This document shows, one piece after another, positions 20,908 to 33,590 of a DNA stretch of 64,000 nt. Each line of letters begins with the position of its first letter. The first letter of the stretch is position 1. The stretch covers positions 248,001-312,000 of the forward strand of contig JAAKBF010000003.1 in the NCBI GenBank assembly GCA_012656075.1, given 5' to 3'. The stretch comes from Phytophthora hibernalis (lineage: Eukaryota; Oomycota; Peronosporomycetes; Peronosporales; Peronosporaceae). The position numbers and the translations under genes were made by a program. The notes below the pieces were generated by a model. The model was given only the letters and a program-made list of their open reading frames with translations, was not told where the DNA came from and ran no database searches.

Positions 20908-21400
20908 AGTGGGGATAATATTATCTCCATACTTCGTGCAGATGCGCTTGACGAAGTGGCGCGTGTTCGCTTTTGATGACCACGCGTTTTTGGCGATCAG
21001 ATCCTCCTCTTCAACGTCCGTCTACTTTCCTGCTCCTGCTGCAGCTTCTTCAGTAGCTGCTTCCTTTCTTCTGCCTTTTCCGCCTTAGTCAGGTCGCACT
21101 TCGCCATCTTGCTCTTGATTCTCTTGATCCATTGACGGAAGCCATTTGTCAATGCGACGCCGCGCATGGGCCTTGAGCTCCGCCATTTCCTTTTGAGCTC
21201 TTTCTTGAACCGGTCCCAGTTTTCACCGGTCTCCGTGGCCGCTGTAGGATTTGCTGGGTTGGAATACCGACGGAGGTGCTCAGCCGTAGTCAGCTTCCTC
21301 AGGGGCGCACTCCTTAGCTGAGGAGCCGAACGGTTTCTACACTTCGGTTGCGTTGCCAATCCAGTTGCTGCTCGTGGGGTTCTACTGTGTTGGCACTACA

Positions 21401-23417
21401 ATGACGAACCGTCTCGGATACTGCAAGCAAGTGATTAAAAACAAGAAGAGCCACTCAGACATAATACCACGCGGTGCATTCAAGCTTGCTCGCTCAAAAC
21501 TCGCTCCCAATATGACGATCATACGATGGTGGGATTCGCGTCCGGTTCATTTTCTCTGTACTGGCGGAAGTCTAGAGATTGATCGAGTCACGCGACAGTC
21601 TGGACCGTTAGAAATGGAGGTGCCGTGTCCCGGTGTTGTAACGGGCTAAGTTGTCTACCGTTACTAACGTTAGCTTATACGTAGCGGTGAGGAAGCGTCC
21701 GGTATCTCAGTGATACTGAGACCAAGTATTAAGTATGTGGTAAAATCAACTCTGTTTTATTATTGGGACCAGGGCGGGTGACCCTGGGTCCATGTGAACC
21801 ACTCAAATGAAGATCAGCACACGATTGTATGAAATGGGTCTGGCTCCCACTTTCGACCAATCATATTATGACAGTGAAGCACATGCTAGCGCTGTGCTCT
21901 TGATCCTACTTTGTATATCAACCGACACGGCGACTGATCACATACGCCGAAAAGTCCGCGCGCTCTACTGCACCGGAGGGCGCGCATCCACGCGAGTACG
22001 TCAGGATCACTGACGTGAGTATCTTCTGGTGGCCTTGTTGGTGTCGCCCAACACATGCCCCATAGTGATGCTGGTTAGCCACCACACTTCTGCGAGCTGC
22101 GCGTGGGTTCAATCCCCACGCGAATCACCGTCTAAAATCCGCGCTTATAGATCTTCTAGTTATGGAGGAACCCGCCTTGGACGTCGAAGGTGCCGTTCGC
22201 GTTGTTGCTCATGGCCTCGTCCACCTCAGGATCACCGGGGCGTCGCTTGTGTTCCCGATCGCGTTCTCGTAGTCGTGGACAACGTCCGGAACTTCCCGGA
22301 GGAGAGTGGCGCGCGATTCCCACGTATCATCATCTGGCGAGAACCCAAGCCAATGGACTATGTAGCGTCGCACGGATGGAACCGCGTGTCTTGAGGGAGA
22401 CTCGTCCGAGTGCGTGTATGCGTACGCGGTGGATCCTCGTGCTCCACGATGCGATCCACGATTCAGTGCCGTGTAGGATCACGCAAAATTATCACTACCA
22501 CATGGTATGAGCCACACCAACAACACTCGCTTCCCCTTATCAGGTCAACGAGCGTTGGATCAAACCTGAAGACCAGGAACGATCCCTTACGCCGGGTTGG
22601 ATGTGAACCCTCTGTACACCTAGGTTGTATTAGGCCAACCTAACCTGCACCACTAGCCACGAGCGAGTGCTAGTATGCAATATTGCGCTTGCGCGCGAAT
22701 CCCCGCAGTCCCTCAGAAGGAAGGGTACCGGCCGTCAAGCCTAATACGGGTTTGCCGAGGTAAAACCTCGGCGGTAGTAAAATATGTATGGAACACTCGG
22801 TTCGACTATAATATATGGTGAACGACGCTTCTCGTCGCTCCCAACACTCGGTCACACTAATCTCTTGGACTAACCAGCAACAAACCTGGGTTCAATGTAC
22901 CTTAGGCTCGCTGACCAGCATCCCACAAGCCGAGCGTATCCAGACCCTAAGATAATCTAGCTAGACTTACCGAAGACGGACTTGACCTTTGGTGACTTGG
23001 GGGAAGCCTGCTGATTTATTTCTGTTGATCTATGGCTCTGAGAGCCTCTGTAGTCAATTCTATAGCTAGTCCTATATCTAAATACAAATATCCAGTGTGA
23101 ACGGATCCCAGTATGTGATCCTGTTCCTGGCTCTATAAGACCGAGGGTACGAAACTGAAATGGGTACAAACGAGGGTTCGTACCCTCGGCCGGGATTTTA
23201 TTATACCCGACCGAGGCCTTGGTCACTAAACTATCGTGGTCACTGTGGCGCGGGGAATGTAATCCGCCAATCAGGGCACGCCGATCACTTTCCTTCAGCA
23301 AGGGCAACCTTGCCGACTGGCGACCGAGCATCCCAAAACTCAACACCACAACTGCATCCGCCTCGACGCATGCTTCCACCAGTAGTACGCGTCGTGGTGC
23401 TTCTCATCTTCGCATCA
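21401..23417. other. No confident gene; probable 5' LTR and leader of Gypsy A
   Basis: The stretch lies between the truncated LINE and the gag of Gypsy copy A, so its right part should contain that element's LTR and leader, but I found no second copy to mark LTR ends. A plus-strand frame around 22270-22395 (ending in YVASHGWNRVS) looks coding-like but is unrecognised. A tRNA-like B-box at about 22107-22117 is listed separately. Near 23176-23215 there is a GGTACGA/ACCCTCGG-type inverted motif. Confidence 0.4.
22065..22132 (+). repeat. tRNA-derived (SINE-like) segment
   Basis: The sequence holds a good polymerase III B box with its stem (GTGGGTTCAATCCCCAC), a GGTTAGC-type A-box-like stretch about 35 bases before it, and ends that pair partly (GTGAT with ATCAC). 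At about 65 bases, with an incomplete acceptor stem and no clear anticodon arm, it is not a functional tRNA. tRNA-derived SINEs are known in Phytophthora infestans, so a SINE head is the best guess. Confidence 0.4.
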
Positions 23418-25585
23418 TGGCTCATCCGTCACGTCTTCTCGACGACGCCACCGCCGCCGCTCTTCGTGCCATCACTCCGGGCGACGAGGTAGGCTGTCCC
23501 ATCTTCATCACCTCAGCATCCTGCACTCCTTCTAACTCTTCATTCCATCTTCCTTTAATACCACAGGCACAACCACATGAGCCTGCTGATGCTCCTGCCG
23601 ATGTTCCCGGCCCTGCCGAGTCTTCGGTAACGACTCCACAACGTCCCGATGGTCCTCCGTCGGCTGATGGTGGTGCAGCCGAAGGTTCACCGCTTCGCCT
23701 GTCCTGGCGTACCTGCTTCGCGGTACTCCCGCAGCGGTCTCCGGACCCTTGGGTGCCCAGGATACTCGCTTCGTCTCGGTGGGTAGTCAAACCGACACCT
23801 CCGGCGTCTCTCCTCCTCCAGTTGCCCGACCGAGCCTTCGGTCTCTGCTTTGATCGATCAGCGTCTTCTCCAGTTGGGTTAGCTCATGGTTGGTGTGACT
23901 CGTCAGCGTCCTCGGCGAGTGGATTCGTTGCTCGACAGCCGGATGTAGCGTGCCACAGACCTCGGTGAGGTTCTGAACGCCGCTGTGGCTCCCGCCCAAC
24001 TTCCACCGGGTGAGGCTGAGCTCGTCGTCGACCTTCGTAACGAGGTGGCAGAGCTCAAGGCTCGACTTGTCGACACTGAGGACCGTCTCCAGGTAGAGAC
24101 GCGAGAACGCGAGCAGTTCGAGCGCTTCAGCACCCAAGCTGCCAGCGACGAGAGTCGTACTCGTGACTCTCTGGATAGCCTTCGTCAGTCTTACATCGCT
24201 CTCAAGGACGAGCATGAACAGGCGGTAGCGCACCTGCGCCAAGCCAACACTGCCATCGCCGACCATGACTGCATTGTGGGGCTCTGGGCGGCTCGCGCGA
24301 CCACGGCCAAAGCTTCGGCGACGTCGACAGAGCGACTCCTCCGCCAGGATCGTGAGCGTTTCAAGGCAGGCATGGTGGCATATACCGAGCAAGTGGTCAA
24401 ACATCGGGCCGCTCTCGGGCTTCCGACCAAGCCTCGGTCGGTGTCGTTTCTCCACAGGTCCAAGCTCTCGAAGCTCAGGTCGCAAGCTTGAAACGGGCGA
24501 ACTCTATTCTGCGTCGCCCACGCTGCTCTTCACGGGCTCGATATCGACATATTGGTGCTTGCTTCTGCTGGTACGTTTTTTCTCTTCTCCTCTTGCTCTA
24601 GCGGTCTCTCTAAGCTCTTCTTTCTCTCGTTCAGGTATCACTGCGGACAACATCGACTGGGAGCTGCTCGGGCTTTCTCCCCCGAGCATCGCATCGAAAC
24701 GTAGTCGGAGTGTGTCTTCGAGAGCTCGGAGGACGACGATCAAGAGCCCAAGGCCTCGGAGCCGGGGCCCAAGCCTCCAGCGCAGGCAGCGTCGGCTGCG
24801 GGTGGTGTCTTCGAGGATTCGGACGACCTGCCGCTCATTCAATCGGTATCCCAGCGTCGAAGAAATCGGCGCAAGCGTCTCCGGCAGCAAGCATCCCAAG
24901 TTCCGCAACCGCAGGCGACGCCGGCGAATCCTCCACACGTTCCGTCGGGACTACCGAAGTCGACCCTTCCTGCTAGCAAGCGGTTGGGTCGTCCCTCTAA
25001 GTTTGGGTGCCCCTGACCTCGGTGGCGGTGCCTACTCCGGTTCCTGCTGTCATAGTGCCATCACCTCCTGCTGGTTCGATGGAAGGGCCCACCAATGGTT
25101 CAACGCCTCCCGTTACTGCCACCCAAGGGCATACATCGAGGTCTCGGTCGGGTCCCCGACGGTCGCGTGTCACAGGATTAGCTCGGTTCGTCAAGATGTG
25201 GCGTCAATTCCAGGGCGTGTCCACCGACCGAACCGAGAAAAGCAGACCTCGGTCTGGCATTATGGGAACGACGCCACTGGGTCCAAGTCTCGGCTGTTGA
25301 AGCTTTCCTCCGGAGCATGGTTCAGAGTCTCTGTTATGACCACTCGGTCAGCTCATTACAAGCGGCATGGGCAGAGTACAACAAGGCTCGGAACCTCCGA
25401 GCGGATCGGTTGCGGCAGCAGATGGTGTACCGCTGTTGGGAGTGGTGCGTCGAGCGTGCTGGCAAGCCTCGTGAAGCCCCGACCGAGTTCTTGTTGGAAC
25501 CCAGTACCTCCAATACTCGTTCGAGGTGATTAAGTGGGCCCCGACGTCCGAGGATTGGATCGGCGAGCTCGCGACTCTGGTATCT
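23418..25585 (+). pseudogene. Gypsy copy A: gag N-terminal part, plus strand
   Basis: From ATG 23418 (MAHPSRLLDDATAAALR) a GT-AG intron-like gap, 23489-23566, joins DE to AQPHEPADAP. After further frame changes comes a long coiled coil (23985-24491, rich in E/R/A heptads), an acidic and basic segment with an AT-hook-like KRLGRPSKFG at about 24990, and a conserved gag stretch MVQSLCYDHSVSSLQAAW at about 25317 running on to WAPTSEDWIGELATL at about 25575. This is the gag of the Phytophthora Gypsy group whose pol lies next to it on the opposite strand. It is cut there, in mid-gag. Confidence 0.72.
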
Positions 25586-28500
25586 TACATGGCTTTCTCC
25601 ATAACGAATCCGGTGAACGAGCATTGAAGCGTGGTATTCCCTCGCCGAGATTTTGGTAATGGTATGACGAAAATCCATCGACACCAGCTGGAAGGTCTCT
25701 CGACATGTACATTCCCAGGGAGTACCCTCTGGGCTGCGGTCGACTTTGCTCGAGCTGCAGTCTGGGCAGGACCGCACATGTCGCTCAACGTCTGCGTACA
25801 GTCCCACCCAATAATAATCCATTTTCGCTCGGTGGTATGTTCGACCGATACACCTTCCAACGAATCATGGCAGCTCTGTAATACTTCCTGAATCATCGTT
25901 GTGGGCACCACCAGTCGCATCTTGGTCTGCTCTTGGTTTCCGTTTTTCCACCGACGGCTCGCTCCAATAATATACAGCACACCATCCTCGCTTAGCGCAA
26001 ACTTGTCGGCCATTTTCCATGCATATTTCGCTGCACTGTAACTCAGGCTAGCTTCCTCGCCTCGGAGAACGGCCTTGAGGTTTCAGCTCCTCGTCCTGGG
26101 CAGCGGAGATCCTTCGTCTTTGCTCTTGTTGAATGGTTGCCGGGTCGACATCGTCTGCATTTGGTGCTCTGACGCTGGCCTCGGCCGTTGGTAGCTCGAT
26201 TTCTGTTTCGTTCTGAGTCTCTGAGGCTACCTCATCTGCTTCGTCTCGTCGTGTTGCGTCATCCTGGCCCATCACCGAGGGATCGTTCGCAAACCGGACA
26301 CGCTTCTTCTGTGCTCTAGCTTGTCGACGGGTCGTGACGGTTATGTAATCCGGCACTTCCCTCACAAAATCGAATTTTTGTTACGGGGTGCTTGGCAGAC
26401 CACACGAGTCCGGCTAAGTTGATCGACGCTCTCTCGTCGGTGGCTGATTCGCCGAGTGTCGGCGTATCAGTCTCCGGCGAAGGCTCGTAGATGACTTCGT
26501 CGATTCGATTGAGCTCGACTAACTCTGTTTTCCTGGTTTCGGCTGAAACCACGCTGGACTGTTTGCTGTTGAGAGCCTCCGTAGCTAACGAGGCTGCGGC
26601 TGCATTGAACTCTCGGATCACATGGAGGTATTTCACCGACCGAAGCTTGGCTGTGAGTTCTCGGTGGTGGTTGAGTTGGGCCATCAGAGTTTCCTTCCGG
26701 CAGGCCATCACCCCTAGGGACTGCTGGATTGCGAGTCTCGAGTCTCCTACCACAATTAAATCCTCGGTGTCGAGCTCCAGCGCGGTCAAGACACCATTGT
26801 TCATGCCGGCGTACTCAGCGAGGTTTACTGTGGTGGTCTCGAGATAAGCACTCGCAGCCGTCACTAATGGTAATTTCCATAATATCCATGAGCAACTACC
26901 ATACCCGCCATTCTTCTCCGTCTTGGCTGAGCCATCAAAAGACATCACCACGCCATTGTAAGTCCTCGGTATGCTTGCTTATAGTAAGTGTGTATCCATT
27001 CGAGCAGTCGGCGATCCTCGTGACGGTGGTGTCACCGGGGCTAACGATTCTTCGAGTTCAACAAAGCTGGTAAGCCCAGCCTGTAGTAGTTGGGCAAAGC
27101 ACAATCGCGTTCCTTCACTCGGTAGACCTTCAGATGCCACGGGGACAACATGACCGCGAAGTGGGTCGTACGACTGAACAATGTTTTCGACTTATGCACC
27201 CACTCCAGTGTCGAGAACCGAGTGTAGACATGGATAGTCCGTCCGACCAACTGGGTGTAACAGTAACAACAAGGCCAACACCTCCTTCCCGGCCGGGTGG
27301 TAATTCATTTCATCTCTGCATCCTTCAGTACACGACCGCAGAACCGCACCGGGTGTAACTTGTCGTCATGATACTGCATCAGAGTGGAGCTCAGAGCCCA
27401 CTCGTTAGCAAATAACGTCACGTGCACTTCTTTGGCTCGGTCGAAGTGCCGTCGTATCGGCGCGTCTGCAACCTTCTGTTGTAGTACCGCGATACTTCGG
27501 TGAGCCGCGGATAGGTTCCCTGCTGGTGTAAAATCCTCGTCCTTGAGTTGGTACAGGGCAGCCCCGTAGACTGCAAAGTCTTGTATGAATCTGCTGTAAT
27601 TGTTCAACGCACCGAGGAATGACTGCATGCCTTCATTCGATGACGGGAATGGCAGCTCCGTCACAATCTTCAACTTCTTCGGATCGGCCCGAATCCCGTC
27701 GGCCTACACTTCATGCGACAGAAAATCCACTCGGCCTTGTACAAAAATACTCGTGAAACTCACACTGATCCGACTCAGTGAACCGTTGAAGCAGTCGGCC
27801 CAGGGTGGCTAGACAAGAGTCAAAAGTCTCGGAGCCGAAACAAATATCGTCCACGAACGACCGCCGATCGAACACTGGCACCAACGAGGATTCATCTGCC
27901 TCCCCGTGGAGAACATATCCGCTACAGGGCTGTTCACCAGTTGGGTCACCGCGTCGAGCGTCACCGAGGATTCGCGGTCAGCCTCAAACTTGGTCGTAAA
28001 AGCTGTCCAAACCTCGGACAGTTGTGTAGAGTCGTCGGTCACCCCTGTTCTCACAGCTTCAGCGGCTGCCTCAGCGGACCGCATCCACTCAGAGAACTGG
28101 TTCCAACCGCCCTTGGGCTGAACAAACCCCATAGAGCATTGTCGATCATTCGTTGGTATATCATCGGTGCGTTCTTCAGGCCAAACGGCATACGCAGCCA
28201 CTCGAAGTGGCCGAGTGCACACACGAAGGCCGAGATTTTCCGAGCTCTCATCGTCATCATTATTGCCCAAAATCCGCTAGCTGCATCTAAAGAGCAGAAC
28301 CACAGGTAGGCTTCTAGGTCCGTTAACAAATCGTCGACCAGCGGCATGGCATACTCCATGATCGCGGTGATCGCATTCACCATCTTATAATCAATGCACA
28401 GGCGAATATCAATGCCGTTCTTCTTCAGCACGATCACAATCGGGGATGCCCAAGGGCTGTCCGAGAACGCCACCAACCGAGCTTTCAACAAGCCTTTCAG

Positions 28501-30106
28501 TAGCTCGTATAACTTCTTCAGGTGTTTCAGCGGTGTACGCCGAGCACTCTGTTTTATCGGAGGGTGCCCCTGGACATCGATATCGCCATAGGCTGGCGGT
28601 GGCAGAGCGTTTCCGCTCGAAATCATGATCTGTTCATGCTTCTGTAAAACGTTGATCAATGCTCGTTGTTGCTCGGACGTGGCCTTCGGGTTCGCTACGT
28701 TGGGTACTGTATAATCCAAAACCGTCTCCGAGGCTTCGGTCAGGCCAGGAAGGATTGCCAACTCATCTGCGTAATCGGTCAACTCGATTTCGTTTTCCCC
28801 ATGCTCGGCCACACCGCCGAGAGCATCGTCAATGTCGACAGCGACGCCAGCGGAAATGCCAGTCGTAAGCGCTATAAACACCGACTCCAGACGTGCCTTC
28901 GAATCTTCGGTGACCACGGATTCCGGTGCCTCGCCGGTAATTACCTCGCCGGCACCCTTGTCCGACGATTCGGACGTGGTTGAATCCTCACATTCCTCGG
29001 TTTCCATGTCCATAGCCATCCTGTCCGATTTTACCAGAGTAACGGTTACTGTCGGATGGTCGCACCCACTCGGCTGTGTGTGGCACCTCCAACGCTCCGT
29101 AGACAACCCATCCGATGCCCATCTTGGTGCGCTATCTGCCGGGAAAGAATCTTCCGAGGAGTCGGATATTCTCGCCGCTCGACTGCTGGTGGTTGACTGG
29201 CCAACCACTGCTCGTACAGTTTGCTTTCACGCTTCAGGAATGTGTCATCCCGACACTCAGCGTATGCCAGCACTTGCCATTCGTCGTACTTCGCCGATCG
29301 TAGCCGGGTGTAGCCACGCCCTTGCGGGAGATCGCCTCGTGATACCCATAGTACCACCGACTCGTGGTTTGTACAGCGAGCAACTCTCGGTGACACATTT
29401 GTCAGCCGGATAATCGTTGGTTGTCCCCGTTGAAACCTCGTCACCGTCGGCACAAGATTCCCAATCCGGCGAATCCACACCTCGTGGGTGTTCAGAGGTG
29501 GACGTCGTCGAGGCAACTTGAACTCGCGCCACTCTCGTCCGGCGACCGACAAATCCTCGAGTTGGGCCACCGTCCACTTGTAGACCGTATACCGGAGTAT
29601 CATCCGCGTTCTGGGATTTCACCAGGGGGCCATAACTTCATCCGGTAACCGGGCCGTACCATGGAACAAGTCTAACCATCATGAAGTCCGTTCCGATGAC
29701 CACATCGACTCCGGCGCTATGATGCATAATCCACAACTCGAATTCATACACTCGCTCCCACCCGAGGGTGATCTTAACGAGTGCTCGGCGGCGCGTCTCC
29801 ATCACTCCTGGATTGATTCCTCTAACCTCCAGACTACGACCGTGGTCTGAAACCTCCGCACGCGTAGTCTCTTCGCATATGAAGCTGAGATCACGATCAC
29901 ATTCGCTCCAGTGTCGAGAAGAATCCTCGTTCGGGCGTCATCCACTGCCCCGTTTACCATGGCACGCAAGCACTTCCTCTTATCATAGCGCTGGGACGAC
30001 CACCACCCCATCCTCTCACCAGACAACAACTTGATTGTATGGCCGAGACTTCGGGGCTCACGCTCGGTCACAGCCATACTTGCGATTGAAGCCTCGGTAA
30101 CTGTAA
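25585..30106 (-). pseudogene. Gypsy copy A: pol (protease, RT, RNase H, partial integrase), minus strand
   Basis: Read from 30106 downwards: aspartic protease with ILLDTGANVIVIS (about 29920); RT with LKKNGIDIRLCIDYKMVNA (about 28420) and FGLKNAPMIYQRMID (about 28160), active-site YVDD region disrupted; RT-linked RNase H (FANEWALSSTL, 27410); a second RNase H-like domain (SFDGSAKTEK at 26945, VGDSRLAIQQSLG at 26755); and the integrase zinc part plus the first catalytic Asp (LVSMDF). It stops in mid-integrase after FTGFVMEKAM at about 25590 and abuts the plus-strand gag. Many stops and frameshifts; not functional. Confidence 0.88.
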
Positions 30107-30474
30107 CGAACGTGGAAATTGTTGAGTGATGCGTTCATCAAGTACTACTGTTCCCGATTTAATCAATCGGTGAAAGCACGGTACTACTCAGCGAGGCGTG
30201 AAGAGAAGGAGCATGTCTGCGACTATCTGAACCGGCTAAACGTCTACGCCAGGAATGCCGGGGCACAGCTTGAGCACGGCGGTCGCGAGGCCAAGGATCA
30301 TGTGGAACATTTTCTCGATACGTGCGAAGACCGAGGCTTAGAAGAGCGTCTGTGTCACGTGCGAGTCAAGAATATTCAAGACCTGGAGGACATGATAAAC
30401 GATATCCTCCGACGCCGTGAGCGGAAAAGGGACGCGAGTCCTCGGTGCGACGACCAAGTGCAAGGATGATAGTC
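30107..30474 (+). pseudogene. Gypsy copy A: gag capsid-like segment, plus strand
   Basis: The plus strand reads LLSDAFIKYYCSRFNQSVKA, then EHVCDYLNRLNVYARNAG and further to RRRERKRDASP: the retrotransposon gag domain that in this family lies between the coiled-coil gag and the protease. Here it lies on the far side of an inverted pol block and in the opposite strand to the adjacent protease, which starts 1 base away on the minus strand. Its 3' end is cut at about 30474. Confidence 0.8.
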
Positions 30475-30475
30475 G

Positions 30476-30940
30476 TCGCCTACCCGGGATTTCAAGTGAG
30501 TTAGCCAAGTACCTTTATCTGACAACGCTCGTAGGAATTTTGTCGTAATTATCGACACTTCAGCAGTGCTACCTGGCGTGACACTAGTTTCAACAGCTTC
30601 CATAACCATGCACGCTATTGCTGCTGACGACACCACTGCATCCTGGTCATCGGCAGTCACTGCTAGGACAGGCTTCACTACCTTCCTGCCGGTGCTCTGT
30701 TCGTACAGCTTCTTTGCCTCCACCGGACTGGCAATATCGGGGCACTGAAAAACACCATGGGTCTGGTCTCCACATTTAAAGCACTTCTTGTCCTGTTTAT
30801 CCAGTTTAGGACGCGCGTCGTGGCCTCCTTGTGGGCGTTCGACGGTTTCGGTTGCGAATTACTGCTCTTCTCAGGTGCTCGAGATGTATTAGCAGACCCT
30901 GAATTGTTTTTCTTCTGATGCTGCTCGTGCTGCAGGACGC
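30476..30940 (-). pseudogene. Gypsy copy E: zinc knuckle and first half of protease, minus strand
   Basis: From about 30940 downward the minus strand shows a polar linker, a CCHC knuckle CFKCGDQTHGVFQC (about 30770), KKLYEQSTGRKV and then a protease N-terminal part. The aspartic protease box, normally DSGA-like, reads GSTAE here, so the catalytic aspartate is lost. The domain ends after KGTWLTHLKS at about 30490. Its missing second half is what begins at 54240. Confidence 0.78.
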
Positions 30941-30964
30941 GCTGACCACGACAGAAAGGACATG

Positions 30965-31430
30965 CTTGGCACAGTTTGATATTGGTGATTTTGTGCTTTA
31001 CGCCGACGTTTGGCAACACGCGCAGTAAACTTCGAGTGAAGTGATGTGGGACAGCACAGGTGGTTGGCACGGTGTCTAACTGGATTTTCGAGATCCAGAA
31101 CTTGGTGACAGGACAGCGCAAGGAGGCTCATGCAAGCCGCCTTAAATTCTACGCTGACGCTTCATTAAACGTAACTGAGGAGTTATTGCTGCATGTTGCA
31201 CACAACAGCGAGGGCATGTCGTGGACACCTTACTGAAAGCCCAGTACAACCGAAAAGAAAAACGGCACGAAATCAAAGTTCACTGGCGTGGACTCGACCC
31301 CATTGAGGACTCGTGGGAATCTGCTGATGCGCTGCTAAAAGACGTTCCCGCGGCGGTCAAAGCATTTGTTCGTGCACATTGCAAGCTACCAGCCGTGAAG
31401 GCGCTGCGGAAAGCTCTACACATCAAATAG
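30965..31430 (+). pseudogene. Gypsy copy E: integrase C-terminus with chromodomain, plus strand
   Basis: The plus strand reads LAQFDIGDFVLYADVW, then after a small frame break KLRVKWCGTAQVV, VSNWIFEIQNLVTG and HASRLKFYADASLNVTEELL, the GPY-like end of a chromovirus integrase. A chromodomain follows (HEIKVHWRGLDPIEDSWESA, 31268-31327) and the frame closes at 31428-31430. Chromodomains steer chromovirus integration to particular chromatin. A polypurine tract (GAGGGAAG) and the 3' LTR follow directly. The IN core is missing to the left. Confidence 0.86.
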
Positions 31431-31476
31431 CTGACACCTGCTCCCTAGCTACACCGAAACCATTTCTCGAGGGAAG

Positions 31477-31683
31477 TGTTGTAGCTGCGACTACAGCGTG
31501 GTGCTGTCGCAGGGGTTTTGACCCTGAAACAGCAACACTGGTTGCATGAGTTTCACAACGGATGAAACACACACGCTAGGTGTGGTTGGGAAACGGATTA
31601 CTTAGCGAACTACATCGAGTAGAGCAAGGAAACTAAGCGATCAATATATTCACTTCTACATTTGTATCGAGCGATAAACAACA
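31477..31683 (+). repeat. 3' LTR of Gypsy copy E
   Basis: Starts TGTTGTAGCTGCGACTAC right after the polypurine tract and ends near GATAAACA (31680) or AACAACA (31683). The reverse complement of the same 203-204 bp stands at 57567-57769 with about four substitutions and one length change, i.e. roughly 98% identity by eye. CCTAC follows at 31684-31688. Confidence 0.88.
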
Positions 31684-31990
31684 CCTACAATCAATCGGTG
31701 AAGGAGTCGTCTTGGCCATGAGTGCTGAAAATCCGAAGTGTCGACTGTGGTATCTGTAGACCAAGTTCACCTTGGTGGCGATGACAGCGGAGCTAAGGAT
31801 TTAGAGCGGGTAGTAGCAACATGGGGGCTAGTGGATGCAGGGTACTAGAATATGCCAAGCAGCAGAAAAACTGAGGATATGAGGTGCTACGCCGTAGAAC
31901 ATCACACTCACTCCCACAAAGCTTCCAGTGGAGTAATTGGTACGTCACGAATTGATCGCTGGTACGTGGGTGCAGAGATCAAGAAACTAG
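31684..31990. other. No gene recognised
   Basis: About 300 bases between the LTR of copy E and the gag of copy B. It may be the leader of copy B or flanking DNA of the copy E insertion. No motif seen. Confidence 0.45.
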
Positions 31991-33590
31991 TACGGGGTTG
32001 TAGGCTCCCGGCGGAGTCGGTCTAATAGTGTTTCTCGTGGCAAGTTTGAGCGTCCTGTGCCTGGCGAGGAGGATTTCGACGCATTGACGACTTTGATCCC
32101 GGCAGACGTGGTCGCTGAGCATGCGTCTTCGCTGCCTGTTCCAGGGCGACGTCGTCTCAGCTCTCCGGCGGCTGGTCTTAGTCGCGCCAATTGCAGAGCG
32201 ACACTCGCTGAGTCCTCCTCATGACGAGATTGATGGGTCCGAAATTCAAGTCGACGTGTCAGCCGATCTTGGGGCGGACTCGTCGAGCTCCGTTGATCCG
32301 AACTTGACGAGTTTGTCTCTGGCCACGGGCTCTTCGCTCGGACTTGTAAGTTCCTCACCGAGTCCAGTATCAGGATCTGTAACATCCACTGATTCGGCGA
32401 TAGAGTCGGCTCCGGCAGTGGTCTCGTCGAGTTCGTCTACTTCCGCGGTGACCCCTTCGTTGAGCCCCGTCGTTTCCGTTACGGCCTCGACCAGCCCTAC
32501 TGTACCTTATCCTCTTGGCTCTTCCCGACGTCGCCCGTCCCGAGCAGCAGCAAGGAATACTGTTTGCATCACTCAGACTGTGTTCGCTGAGTTAGACGTC
32601 CCTGACGGAGATATTTTGGATGGTTCGCATGCGCCAGATTCGCCGAAGGTGGCTGGGGTCGTTCCATCGGTGACATTGAGCTTGGCCTTCCGGCAAGTCA
32701 ACCCAGCGATTCGTTATCTACTCCCAGCCTTGACCGGTTGGCTCGCTTGTGAGCTTGTCTAGCGGACTGTTCCATCGAGATTTCTTGATGGATGTTGAGG
32801 CTGAAGACAGTTGTTCTTCATCGGCTAGCACCGTAATCTTCTCGGATCGAGCGCCTCCACGTGGCAAGCTACAGAGCTATGCTGATTCTCGTCGAAAAGC
32901 TCCGTATTCCGTCAAGCGAGGGAGTGCTCCGGCTCCTCAATCGAAAGGTTCGTCGAAGAAGCGAGCTGCCCCCAAGTCTTCTCACCGGGTCACTAAGATG
33001 TCCAAGAGCTCATCGATAGTTGACGATTCCGGTTCCAAGTCGTCAGAGTAAGCGGTCCTTCACCAAGTGACCCCTGACACAGTGGAATTGCCGGCACCAT
33101 TGATGCTGCCAATCGCGACACTGCGTGCTCGTGCGGCACAGGCGGTTGGGCGTGAGGCTAGGAGACCTTTTCGATGCGTCAGACTCGTAACGTGGAGTTC
33201 TTTCATTATGGGTCTGCTCGTTGCTGGGCGAAGCTGTTGGCATGTCGTTCCTCGGTCAAGATGCAAAATATCGGAGGCTAGTCTTGCGTGGCGCCGACAC
33301 CAACTACTCTCGACGGGCTTCGGAAGTAGATGGATGTGTTCAATCCGTCTCATCCATGTCAACAAGTCCTCGCCATGTCCCCGGAGACTCAATTATCGTT
33401 CCGGAGAGCCAGCGTCTGCATTCCAAGAAGAAGTCGGCGAAATCGACGACTCCTTTGATGATCGTTTGCGACGCCTGAGCTCGTTTCCTGGGCGACAGTC
33501 GGAATTCGACGAGTCGCAACTTCATGAATCTCGTACCAAGATTTTCGTGGCTCTCCGGGAAAGGAATCACTGGATCGTGGATTATAGTGT
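31991..33590 (+). pseudogene. Gypsy copy B: gag N-terminal part, plus strand
   Basis: A series of plus-strand frames (32028-32225, 32121-32762, 32749-33051, 33067-33590) makes a Ser/Asp-rich, then basic, protein: VPGEEDFDALTTLIPADVV, a long Ser/Thr/Val stretch, a Lys/Ser-rich segment and finally RLRRLSSFPGRQSEFDESQL. It has the build of the gag leader of copy A and the same position, head-on with a minus-strand pol, but I could not align the two closely. From about 33590 on, the open frame is only antisense of integrase. Confidence 0.55.

Larger units (their letters stand above)
17290..21400 (-). mobile_element. Non-LTR retrotransposon (LINE), 5'-truncated and broken
   Basis: Read on the minus strand from about 21400 to 17290: a basic linker, reverse transcriptase, a long C-terminal region and an RNase H domain. 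The apurinic endonuclease and ORF1 expected upstream are missing, the usual outcome of incomplete reverse transcription. The frame is broken at least six times. A LINE ORF1 region of the Phytophthora OTU type lies at 37781-41860, also minus strand, but the two do not join, since the endonuclease is absent from both. Confidence 0.88.

Noticed and set aside
22065..22132. Functional tRNA gene
   Set aside because: B box and T stem are good, but length is about 65, the acceptor stem has a mismatch and no anticodon arm is convincing; kept only as a SINE-like repeat.
32121..32762. Ser-rich 213-codon ORF as a secreted effector
   Set aside because: No signal peptide or RXLR; its place and the following basic segment fit the gag leader of Gypsy copy B.
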